A stretch of 6,161 bases of DNA from positions 1 to 6,161 of the forward strand of contig CALCPB010000599.1 of NCBI GenBank assembly GCA_937897665.1. The letters run 5' to 3'. The translations under genes and the position numbers were made by a program. Under the pieces are notes generated by a model that saw only the letters and a list, made by a program, of their open reading frames with translations, made no database searches and was not told the DNA's origin. The DNA comes from an uncultured Halomicronema sp. GTDB taxonomy: Bacteria; Cyanobacteriota; Cyanobacteriia; Phormidesmidales; Phormidesmidaceae. Positions 1 through 5,169 of this stretch are shown one piece after another (position 1 is the first letter of the stretch; each line of letters opens with the position of its first letter).

Positions 1-48
1 TAGCAATTGGCCTCAATTTTTCCGTTTAACCTTCTCACGTTCTGGTGT

Positions 49-92
49 AATGGCTAGATCCCTCGCTTTGAAAGGGATTTAGCCATTTTTTT
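49..92 (+). terminator. Strong Rho-independent terminator of an upstream plus-strand unit
   Basis: Bases 49-63 pair with 73-87 to give a 15-bp stem whose only irregularity is one G-T pair (57 with 79). The loop is nine bases, and an unbroken T run covers 86-92. The T run lies only on the plus-strand 3' side, so the terminator acts on transcripts entering from the left. The gene it ends is outside the window; the TAG at 1-3 could be its stop codon, but that is a guess. The terminator also isolates the HU leader from read-through. Confidence 0.9.
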
Positions 93-335
93 GATCGCTT
101 TAAAGCGCCTCAAACGCCCTAATTGCGTTACCTTTCGTTAAAAAACGCCGCAATCGACACAAATTAAAGCCTTCAACGATCCATATTCGGGAAGTTGCCC
201 TTAGAATGGGGCAGTGAAATTCCGGGATGTCAGGGGTTTCAGCGATTTAGGAAGATTCACCTTTCCATAGACAACTTGGTTGTCTAGCGTCGCTGCCCTG
301 GGATTCGTATTCCCCCAAAGAGGAGACTCACAGAC
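93..335 (+). promoter_or_regulatory. Leader/promoter region of the HU gene
   Basis: This 243-base AT-rich stretch has no ORF and lies between the terminator and the HU start, so it must hold the HU promoter. TAGAAT at 202-207 matches five of six positions of a sigma70-type -10 box, but no good -35 box sits 16-18 bases upstream, so the assignment is weak. A ribosome binding site, AGGAG at 321-325, ends ten bases before the ATG at 336. A perfect inverted repeat at 268-286 is listed separately. The extent of the region is inferred from its flanks. Confidence 0.5.
268..286. promoter_or_regulatory. Perfect 8-bp palindrome (3-base spacer) upstream of HU
   Basis: TAGACAAC (268-275) and GTTGTCTA (279-286) are exact inverted repeats around TTG, ending 49 bases before the HU start codon. 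The shape fits either a dimeric repressor operator or a short hairpin in the mRNA leader. No T run follows, so it is not an intrinsic terminator. I do not recognise the half-site as belonging to a named regulator. Confidence 0.45.
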
Positions 336-611
336 ATGAACAAAGGTGAATTGGTTGATAAGGTTGCTGAGAAGTCAGGCGTGACTAAAAAACAGGCCGA
401 CTCCGTGCTCTCAGCTGCCATTGAGGCGATTATGGAAACTGTCTCCGAAGGTGACAAAGTCACCCTCGTAGGCTTTGGTTCATTTGAGCGTCGTGACCGC
501 AAAGAGCGGGAAGGTCGGAACCCCAAAACGGGTGAGACCATGGTGATTCCTGCGACTAAAGTGCCCGCATTCTCGGCTGGCAAGCAGTTTAAAGAAATGG
601 TGAGCAAATAA
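336..611 (+). CDS. hup: DNA-binding protein HU
   Basis: A 91-residue histone-like HU protein, the normal length for the family. It dimerises, binds the minor groove and bends DNA, acting in the nucleoid. Residues 1-40 form the helical dimerisation part, opening with MNKGELVDKVAEKSG. GFGSF at 46-50 is the conserved turn into the beta sheet. Residues about 52-75 are the beta arm, with RNPKTGE at 61-67 and the DNA-intercalating proline expected at P63. PAFSAGKQFKEMV near the C-terminus (77-89) closes the fold. The ATG at 336 has AGGAG ten bases upstream, and the protein starts exactly where the family does. It is the first gene after a strong terminator and lies 15 bases before a CobD-type gene, so the two may share a transcript. 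The region is basic and Lys-rich as expected. Assignment to HU is firm; separation from IHF rests on the typical HU N-terminus and single-gene context. Confidence 0.97.
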   Translation: MNKGELVDKVAEKSGVTKKQADSVLSAAIEAIMETVSEGDKVTLVGFGSFERRDRKEREGRNPKTGETMVIPATKVPAFSAGKQFKEMVSK

Positions 612-626
612 CCCTAGTCGATTCGG

Positions 627-1739
627 TTGGAAGAAATTCTGTTTAATACTCGACCACGTCACGGGGGGAACATTGAGTGGGCTGCTCAGGTAGCTAACTG
701 TTCCCCCTTTGCTTTGCTTGATTTTTCTGCCAGCATCAGCCCTTTGGGGCCACCGGCATCGGCGATCGCCGCTCTTCACACTAGTCTCGATCAGCTAACT
801 CGATATCCCAATCCGCGCTACGACACCTTGCGCCAAGCGCTAGCGCAACACCATCACATTGACCCTGACTGGATTTTGCCCGGCAATGGCGCGGCTGAGC
901 TGCTGACCTGGGCCGGACGCGACCTAGCGGCCCAAACAGCCACCTATCTGATCACGCCGGCCTTTGGCGACTATGGGCGATCGCTGACCGCCTTTAACGC
1001 TACGCCCATCCCTTGTCCGCTCGCTCTCACGGCAGCCGAGCAAGCGACGGTAGATTGGACGACCACAGTGACCCAGCCGCTGCAGCATTCACCCGAGCGC
1101 TGTGGACTGCTGCTCAACACGCCCCATAACCCTACGGGCCTGGTGATTCCCCGCTCAGCCCTGACTGCCTTGCTAGAGCAGTTTGCGCTCGTGGTAGTCG
1201 ATGAAGCCTTTATGGATTTTTTGCCGCCTGATCGCCAGCAGAGTTTAATCAACGAGATTGAGCGCTGGCCCAACCTGGTGGTGGTGCGATCGCTGACGAA
1301 ATTCTACAGCCTGCCAGGGTTGCGCCTCGGCTATGCCATCGCCCACCCCGATCGATTACAGCAGTGGCAAACTTGGCGTGACCCCTGGCCCGTCAATGCC
1401 CTCGCTGCTGCCGCCGCCGAAGCGGTGCTCACAGACCACAACTACCATCACCGGACCTGGCAGTGGCTGGAAGCAGCGCGTCCCGCTCTGTGTGCTCAGC
1501 TCCAGGATATCCCTGGCCTGCATCCTCTTCCAGGAGAGGCCAACTATCTGCTGCTGCGCTGCGATCGCCCTGGCTCTCACATTCAGTTAGAGCTGCTCCG
1601 CCGCCATCGCATTCTGGTACGCGACTGCCTCAGCTTTGCCGAGCTGGGCGATCGCTACCTGCGCGTCGCTATCCGCACCCCAGAAGAAAATCAGCGTTTG
1701 ATTGCGAGCTTACAAGATGTCCTCGGTCAACCAGCATAA
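627..1739 (+). CDS. cobD: L-threonine-O-3-phosphate decarboxylase (CobD-type, PLP-dependent)
   Basis: A 370-residue fold-type I PLP enzyme related to HisC aminotransferases. CobD (called CobC in the aerobic pathway literature) decarboxylates threonine phosphate to (R)-1-amino-2-propanol phosphate, which links the corrin ring to the nucleotide loop of cobamides; it acts in the cytoplasm. Family marks are HGGN at 12-15 and DFSASISPLGPP at 32-43. GNGAAEL (86-92) is the phosphate cup, NTPHNPTG (164-171) contains N168, and VVDEAF holds D192. SLTKFYSLPGLRLGY (222-236) carries the Schiff-base lysine K225 and R233, and YLRVAIR holds R346, the expected carboxylate-binding Arg. An in-frame stop at 615-617 and no ATG before HGGN force a non-ATG start; TTG at 627 fits the family length best. 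No ribosome binding site is evident, so translation may be weak or coupled to HU. No other cobamide gene is in view. A HisC role is less likely because of the HGGN and DFSASISPLGPP signatures. Confidence 0.88.
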   Translation: MEEILFNTRPRHGGNIEWAAQVANCSPFALLDFSASISPLGPPASAIAALHTSLDQLTRYPNPRYDTLRQALAQHHHIDPDWILPGNGAAELLTWAGRDLAAQTATYLITPAFGDYGRSLTAFNATPIPCPLALTAAEQATVDWTTTVTQPLQHSPERCGLLLNTPHNPTGLVIPRSALTALLEQFALVVVDEAFMDFLPPDRQQSLINEIERWPNLVVVRSLTKFYSLPGLRLGYAIAHPDRLQQWQTWRDPWPVNALAAAAAEAVLTDHNYHHRTWQWLEAARPALCAQLQDIPGLHPLPGEANYLLLRCDRPGSHIQLELLRRHRILVRDCLSFAELGDRYLRVAIRTPEENQRLIASLQDVLGQPA

Positions 1740-1867
1740 GCCTCCAGGGGACATAGGGACACATCGCGAAGGCTAGCCAGCTGTTCTTGACCACTGCGCC
1801 CGTAGCCTCTGCTACTCGGCGATCGCAAACCTGATCTACGCTAAGCATAGTTAACTAGGATGCGCCT
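1740..1867 (+). promoter_or_regulatory. Gap between cobD and the 77-residue gene
   Basis: This 128-base gap contains a HIP1 octamer (1819-1826) and TTGACC at 1787-1792, which resembles a -35 box but lacks a good -10 partner at the right distance. The perfect palindrome TAGTTAACTA (1848-1857) runs into TAGGA (1856-1860), the likely ribosome binding site of the next gene. A short stem GTAGC/GCTAC (1802-1806 with 1811-1815) has no T run, so no intrinsic terminator is visible for cobD. Whether the next gene has its own promoter cannot be decided from sequence. Confidence 0.3.
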
Positions 1868-2101
1868 GTGTTCGAACAACTGCTGCGGCGGTATGAACCC
1901 ACTCCCCATGAAGTGCTGGAAGTCTTGGAGCTACATCAGCTCACGCTCGACTTTAAGCAAGAGCAGCATTATCGAGAAGCGCTAGAAACCTATTGTCAGG
2001 AATACAACGCCATGGCTCGACAGCACCAACACGACCACGTCGCCATGCAAGACGAACCCAATTTATTCGCGCTCTTTTGCAGAAAGCGTTCACAAGCCTA
2101 G
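1868..2101 (+). CDS. Small helical protein of unknown function (77 aa)
   Basis: I do not recognise this protein. It opens with GTG (MFEQLLRRYEPTP), preceded by TAGGA seven bases upstream, which supports the start; the ATG at 1860 is out of frame. The sequence is strongly charged and Leu/Glu/Gln/His-rich, consistent with two or three amphipathic helices: about residues 13-30 (HEVLEVLELHQLTLDFK), 31-56, and a short C-terminal segment (PNLFALFCRKR, 64-74). There is no signal peptide, membrane segment or zinc motif; only two cysteines occur (C43, C71) and they are far apart. It is in the same orientation as HU and cobD, 128 bases behind cobD, and converges on ftrV. The good ribosome binding site, smooth amino-acid composition and absence of an equally good overlapping ORF argue that it is real. 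A small adaptor or regulatory protein is possible, but that is only a guess from size and helicity. Confidence 0.7.
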   Translation: MFEQLLRRYEPTPHEVLEVLELHQLTLDFKQEQHYREALETYCQEYNAMARQHQHDHVAMQDEPNLFALFCRKRSQA

Positions 2102-2286
2102 CAAGACTCGGTCAGGAATATCTTGCCATGGCCACTCAGCGCGATCTCGTTTAGATGTAAGGCTCTTCAACCCAGATTTAGCCGTGCGACCCCTACTATC
2201 GTGAACCTCAGAGGAGATTTTCGAGCAAACATATACTGTTATGGCAAGGGCGGAATTAGCAAGCAACCTTGATTTCATTGCCACTG

Positions 2287-2326
2287 GGCGTCAACAAAAT
2301 CCGTCGCTGCGGGTATTGTTGACGCT
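2287..2326 (+). other. Long hairpin between convergent genes; possible terminator without a U tract
   Basis: GCGTCAACAA (2288-2297) and TTGTTGACGC (2316-2325) are exact 10-base inverted repeats. The stem continues inward after one A-A mismatch through 2299-2304 with 2309-2314, leaving a four-base loop, and outward by a G-T pair. The non-Watson-Crick pairs are G-T when read as plus-strand RNA but would be A-C on the other strand, so the structure favours a plus-strand transcript. It lies 185 bases after the 77-residue gene and 34 bases beyond the end of convergent ftrV. No T run follows, so termination is plausible but not shown. Confidence 0.5.
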
Positions 2327-2359
2327 AACAACCGGTCTAAGGAAGGGCTCCCTTAAGTT

Positions 2360-2596
2360 CTAAATAACTTCTAGCTCGTGATCTCTCATGTGCGCTTTGA
2401 AAGGTCGCTTTGCGCCTTCCACTTCAAACGACACGACGAAGGGAAAATTAGCACTGATCGGGCGACCTCGCCATTCTTGTAATATCGCAGTGATTTCGCC
2501 TTCCATACCTTTCGCTTCAAACGCGACGCCGCGATGCAGGGGATGGTGGTAAAAAATAACCGAATCTTTGATGCGAACACGATCGCCAACCTGCAT
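2360..2596 (-). CDS. ftrV: Ferredoxin-thioredoxin reductase, variable (alpha) chain
   Basis: A 78-residue protein with the FtrV pattern. The N-terminus is MQVGDRVRIKDSVIFYHHP, then KGMEGEI (29-35), EWRGRPISANFP (41-52) and FKAHMRDHELEVI (66-78). The variable chain is a small SH3-like beta barrel that packs against the catalytic FtrC chain, which carries the 4Fe-4S cluster and redox-active cysteines. The heterodimer passes electrons from photoreduced ferredoxin to thioredoxins and so controls light-dependent enzyme activity. FtrV itself carries no cysteines, as here. The ATG has a strong ribosome binding site, AGGAGG (complement of 2608-2613), eleven bases upstream. Length is close to, but a few residues above, what I recall for cyanobacterial FtrV; the extra residues seem to lie in EVEGAKRP (58-65), a loop between strands. 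FtrC is not in the window, which is usual because the two subunits are often unlinked. The gene appears monocistronic. Confidence 0.93.
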   Translation of the reverse strand: MQVGDRVRIKDSVIFYHHPLHRGVAFEAKGMEGEITAILQEWRGRPISANFPFVVSFEVEGAKRPFKAHMRDHELEVI

Positions 2597-2870
2597 TGCT
2601 AACCTATCCTCCTATCAACTGCCGGTCGCGGCCCTTTGCCTACCAAGCGACACGGCGGTTTTACAGCTTTACCATCTTGACACAGGTTGTTACACAAACT
2701 ACCGATTCGCAGCCTAAGTTCTGTGACGGTTTGAGCACATTTCCCTAACGTTCCAAGGCTCACGGGTGTAGATTCGGCCGACTGCACTCGTGAGCCTAAG
2801 GGGCGTCTGCATCTTGCCCAATTGCCACAGTCTCAAGCCCGCAAGGACTCGATGGCGATATCAGCCCATA
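2597..2870. other. Intergenic region between the EF-G-like gene and ftrV
   Basis: This 274-base gap must hold the ftrV promoter and the end of the EF-G-like transcript, both on the minus strand. I find no T-tailed terminator on that strand and no convincing -35/-10 pair. TTGACA at 2677-2682 on the plus strand has no -10 box at the right spacing. The dominant structure is the hairpin at 2756-2797, listed separately. A 13-base word at 2733-2745 recurs at 5948-5960. A 62-codon minus-strand ORF ending just before ftrV has no family resemblance and is not accepted. Confidence 0.4.
2756..2797 (+). other. 16-bp uninterrupted hairpin, better paired as plus-strand RNA
   Basis: Bases 2756-2771 pair with 2782-2797 without a gap around the ten-base loop ATTCGGCCGA. 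Fourteen pairs are Watson-Crick and two are G-T (2765 with 2788, 2769 with 2784). On the minus strand those two positions would be C-A mismatches, so the stem looks tuned for a plus-strand transcript, although both flanking genes lie on the minus strand. No T run follows on either strand. It may be a terminator-like or processing structure for the EF-G-like mRNA, part of a dispersed repeat, or part of an unannotated RNA. Confidence 0.5.
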
Positions 2871-4901
2871 TTAGTCGCCATGAGTTTTAGCCAGCAGGCG
2901 ATCGCGCAGGCCATCGGGAACTGGATCTAGATGATCGTATTGCCAGCGGAAGGTACCAACGCCCATAGACAGCGATCGCAATTCTAGAATCAGCGTCTGC
3001 ATTTCGGACTCCGGCAGGTAGGCTGTCACCACATCCCAGCTGCGCCAATCTGTTTTGGCCTCATAGCCCAAGATCTGCCCGCGATGGGTGCCAATCAGCC
3101 GCAGCACGTTAGCCGTAAAGCTATTGGGCACGGAGATTTCCACTGAGTCCACCGGTTCGAGCAACACTGGCTCACACTGCGGCAAGCCTTCCTGCATTGC
3201 CAGCCGTGCCGCCTGCTTAAAGGCCTGATCAGAGCTATCGACCGCGTGGTAGGAGCCATGCGTCAGCGTTACGGCCACATCCACCACCGGAAAACCCAAC
3301 GGCCCTTGCGCCAGGGATTCGCGCACGCCTGTTTCAACACTGGGAATGTATTGACGCGGCACCACACCGCCAACAATTTTTTGGTCAAAACTAAAGCCGG
3401 CACCGCGAGCCAAGGGGCGGACCTCTAAAAACACATCGCCAAATTGACCGTGTCCGCCCGTTTGGTGCTTGTAGCGCCCCCGCAGTTCCTGCACAGGCTT
3501 GCGAATGGTTTCTTTATAGGGCACCTGGGGTAGATGAGTGGTCATCGGCAGGCCATACTTGCGGCGCAGCCGGTCTAACGCCAGCTTGAGATGCACCTCC
3601 CCTTGGCCCCACAGAATCACCTCATGGGTATCCCCATGCTGTTCCCACCGTAGCGAGGGATCTTCGTCCTTTAGTTTGTTCAAGGCCTCAGTCAGCTTCA
3701 CTTCATCGCTGCGGTGCTCTGGGACGATCGCCAACGCATACACCGGCTCTAGCCGCTCAGCCGTCGGCAACGTCACACTCGGGTTTGCCTGCGATGTGCG
3801 GGTGTCACCGGTTTGCGCCTGGGTCAACCGGGCCACCGCTACAATGTCACCCGCCTTGGCCTGCGAGAGGCTAGTGGTCTGCTGGCCCATCAGGCGATAA
3901 AGCCCACCCATGCGATCGCCCTGCAAACTGTCACCATCGGCTAGGCTGCCTTGCCAAACTCGTACCAGCGATAGCTTGCCCCCCTGCGGGGTATAAAACG
4001 TTTTGAGCACCTGGGCCAGCGCCCCGTCAGCAGTCTCCTCTAAGCCGCGTTTTTCTGCAGTGACGGCAGCGGCGGGCGCTTCTTTGACCAGTGCCTGCCA
4101 AAGCGGTCGCGTCCCAAAGTCGGCAGTGGCAATGCCAAACAAAACCGGGACGATCAGATCCGCGCCCAGATCTTGTTTCAGATCGCCCACGATTTCTGCT
4201 TGGGGTGGCTCGATGTCCTCTAATAGCTCCTCCAACAAGTGATCGTCAAAATCAGCCAGGGCCTCCAGCATTTCGTCGCGAGCCGCCTGCTCCTGCGCTT
4301 TGAGTTCAGCGGGTATGGGCACTGCATCCGCCGGTGCATCCGGATGATAGTGATAGGCCTGTTCCGTAATCAGGTCGATAAAGCCTACCAGATTCTGATC
4401 TTCTCGAATGGGATATTGCTGCGGCAAAACTGGTCGAGTTGAAACAGTTTTTAAGGCTTCTAATACTTCTTGAAAAGAGGCCGCAGCCCGATCCATCTTA
4501 TTAATCCAGATCAGATGCGGAATCTCCCAACTGTCTAAAAATTGCAGCAGGGGCGCTAGCGTCAGCACTCGATGAGGGTCCGCCTCACACACCACGATCG
4601 CGGCATCCACCCCCATTAGGGCATTATCCGTTTCGAGCTGCAGCTCTACCGATCCCGGACAATCAAGAAAGTTAAAACAAATGCCGCCATACTCAGCAGT
4701 GGCGGCATTTAACTCAACGGTCATGGTGCGATCGCGGGCTTCTGGCGTGGCATCCCCCAGCGTCGAACCCTCATCAACATTCCCTTTGCGTGTAATGGTT
4801 TGACTGACGTAGAGCAAGCTTTCCAGCAACGTGGTCTTACCACTAGAGTAGGGACCCACAATGGCAACATTGCGCGGTCCCGGGCCTTCTTTCTGAGTCA
4901 T
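2871..4901 (-). CDS. Elongation factor G-like GTPase (EF-G paralogue)
   Basis: A 676-residue translational GTPase with all five EF-G domains. G domain: P-loop GPYSSGKT (16-23), switch I with RTMTVE (58-63), DCPGS (80-84), NKMD (134-137) and VPVLFGIA (251-258). Domain II spans about 293-360, and domain III about 388-467, ending in VPYKETIR. Domain IV, about 468-575, has GGHGQFGDV (482-490) and HAVDSSDQAF (552-561). Domain V, about 578-660, contains THRGQILG. Canonical EF-G has DTPGH at the third motif; here the catalytic His position is Ser84. As I recall, this DCPGS form is typical of a cyanobacterial and alphaproteobacterial EF-G-like group, so it is probably a paralogue and not the housekeeping factor; its role in translation is not established. 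The ATG at 4901 has GGGGA just upstream and is preferred over an in-frame TTG at 4940, which would add 13 residues. It is not spaced as an operon with ftrV and is transcribed divergently from the gene at 5170. Four HIP1 octamers lie inside. Confidence 0.93.
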   Translation of the reverse strand: MTQKEGPGPRNVAIVGPYSSGKTTLLESLLYVSQTITRKGNVDEGSTLGDATPEARDRTMTVELNAATAEYGGICFNFLDCPGSVELQLETDNALMGVDAAIVVCEADPHRVLTLAPLLQFLDSWEIPHLIWINKMDRAAASFQEVLEALKTVSTRPVLPQQYPIREDQNLVGFIDLITEQAYHYHPDAPADAVPIPAELKAQEQAARDEMLEALADFDDHLLEELLEDIEPPQAEIVGDLKQDLGADLIVPVLFGIATADFGTRPLWQALVKEAPAAAVTAEKRGLEETADGALAQVLKTFYTPQGGKLSLVRVWQGSLADGDSLQGDRMGGLYRLMGQQTTSLSQAKAGDIVAVARLTQAQTGDTRTSQANPSVTLPTAERLEPVYALAIVPEHRSDEVKLTEALNKLKDEDPSLRWEQHGDTHEVILWGQGEVHLKLALDRLRRKYGLPMTTHLPQVPYKETIRKPVQELRGRYKHQTGGHGQFGDVFLEVRPLARGAGFSFDQKIVGGVVPRQYIPSVETGVRESLAQGPLGFPVVDVAVTLTHGSYHAVDSSDQAFKQAARLAMQEGLPQCEPVLLEPVDSVEISVPNSFTANVLRLIGTHRGQILGYEAKTDWRSWDVVTAYLPESEMQTLILELRSLSMGVGTFRWQYDHLDPVPDGLRDRLLAKTHGD

Positions 4902-5169
4902 AATTTCCCCTTTCCCTGCGGGTGAAACGGTTTTACCCAAAAGCCCTGTAGCGACGGGTGCTGTTTGGGTATCTTAAGCCAGTTGTGGCGCTGGCCTTAG
5001 CCCTACAATAACCCTTCCATAAACTGTGAGATTTCTTTGTTGAAGAAAATTCATTAAGCCTAAATTTTCCAGCAAATATAGAGAATCATCAATCATATTT
5101 CACCAATTACTTGATGTATTTATTCAGCCCATTCACGCCCTATTCGCCCTCAGGAAAAAGAATTTTCTC
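4902..5169. promoter_or_regulatory. Divergent promoter region of the EF-G-like gene and the 232-residue gene
   Basis: This 268-base gap separates two genes transcribed away from each other, so it should carry both promoters. The half nearest the right-hand gene (about 5020-5165) is clearly AT-rich. Weak plus-strand candidates are TTGAAG (5040-5045) with TAAATT (5061-5066) at a short 15-base spacing, and TATAGA (5077-5082). An AT-rich inverted repeat, GAAAATT (5045-5051) with AATTTTC (5063-5069), overlaps the first pair. For the minus strand I see only poor -10 matches. AGGA at 5152-5155 is 14 bases before the right-hand ATG, a long spacing. No call stronger than a likely promoter region is justified. 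Confidence 0.45.
4934..4971 (-). promoter_or_regulatory. Hairpin in the leader of the EF-G-like gene
   Basis: TACCCAAA (4934-4941) and TTTGGGTA (4964-4971) are exact 8-base inverted repeats. After a one-base bulge (4963) the stem continues with AGC/GCT (4942-4944 with 4960-4962). It lies 33-70 bases upstream of the preferred ATG, so it would be in the 5' leader or overlap the promoter. The alternative TTG start lies within one arm, another reason to prefer the ATG. A role in expression control is inferred from position only. Confidence 0.4.

Noticed and set aside
2122..2248. Inverted words CTTGCCAT (2122-2129) and ATGGCAAG (2241-2248).
   Set aside because: Eight-base arms 111 bases apart are expected by chance at this scale.
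2228..2263. A plus-strand reading frame gives NIYCYGKGGISKQP, resembling the P-loop start of NifH/ChlL iron proteins (YGKGGIGK).
   Set aside because: The likeness is confined to about eight residues, a stop follows three residues later, and neither shifted frame continues the NifH/ChlL sequence. It is most likely chance, though a search of 2100-2360 against chlL and nifH nucleotide sequences would settle it.
2090..2284. A 64-codon minus-strand ORF.
   Set aside because: It overlaps the end of the better-supported 77-residue gene and has no coding character or start signal.
2241..2363. A 40-codon plus-strand ORF starting at ATG 2241.
   Set aside because: It has no ribosome binding site at proper distance, runs through the 2287-2326 hairpin, and shows no family likeness.
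2689..2702. GTT-N8-TAC, one base from the NtcA consensus GTA-N8-TAC, upstream of ftrV.
   Set aside because: One half-site is imperfect and no -10 box sits at the spacing expected for an NtcA-activated promoter.
2599..2787. A 62-codon minus-strand ORF ending just upstream of ftrV.
   Set aside because: Its start lies in the hairpin arm, it overlaps the ftrV ribosome binding site, and its sequence resembles no family.
4902..4940. Thirteen-codon N-terminal extension of the EF-G-like protein from TTG 4940.
   Set aside because: The ATG at 4901 has a ribosome binding site and fits the family N-terminus; the TTG lies in a hairpin arm.
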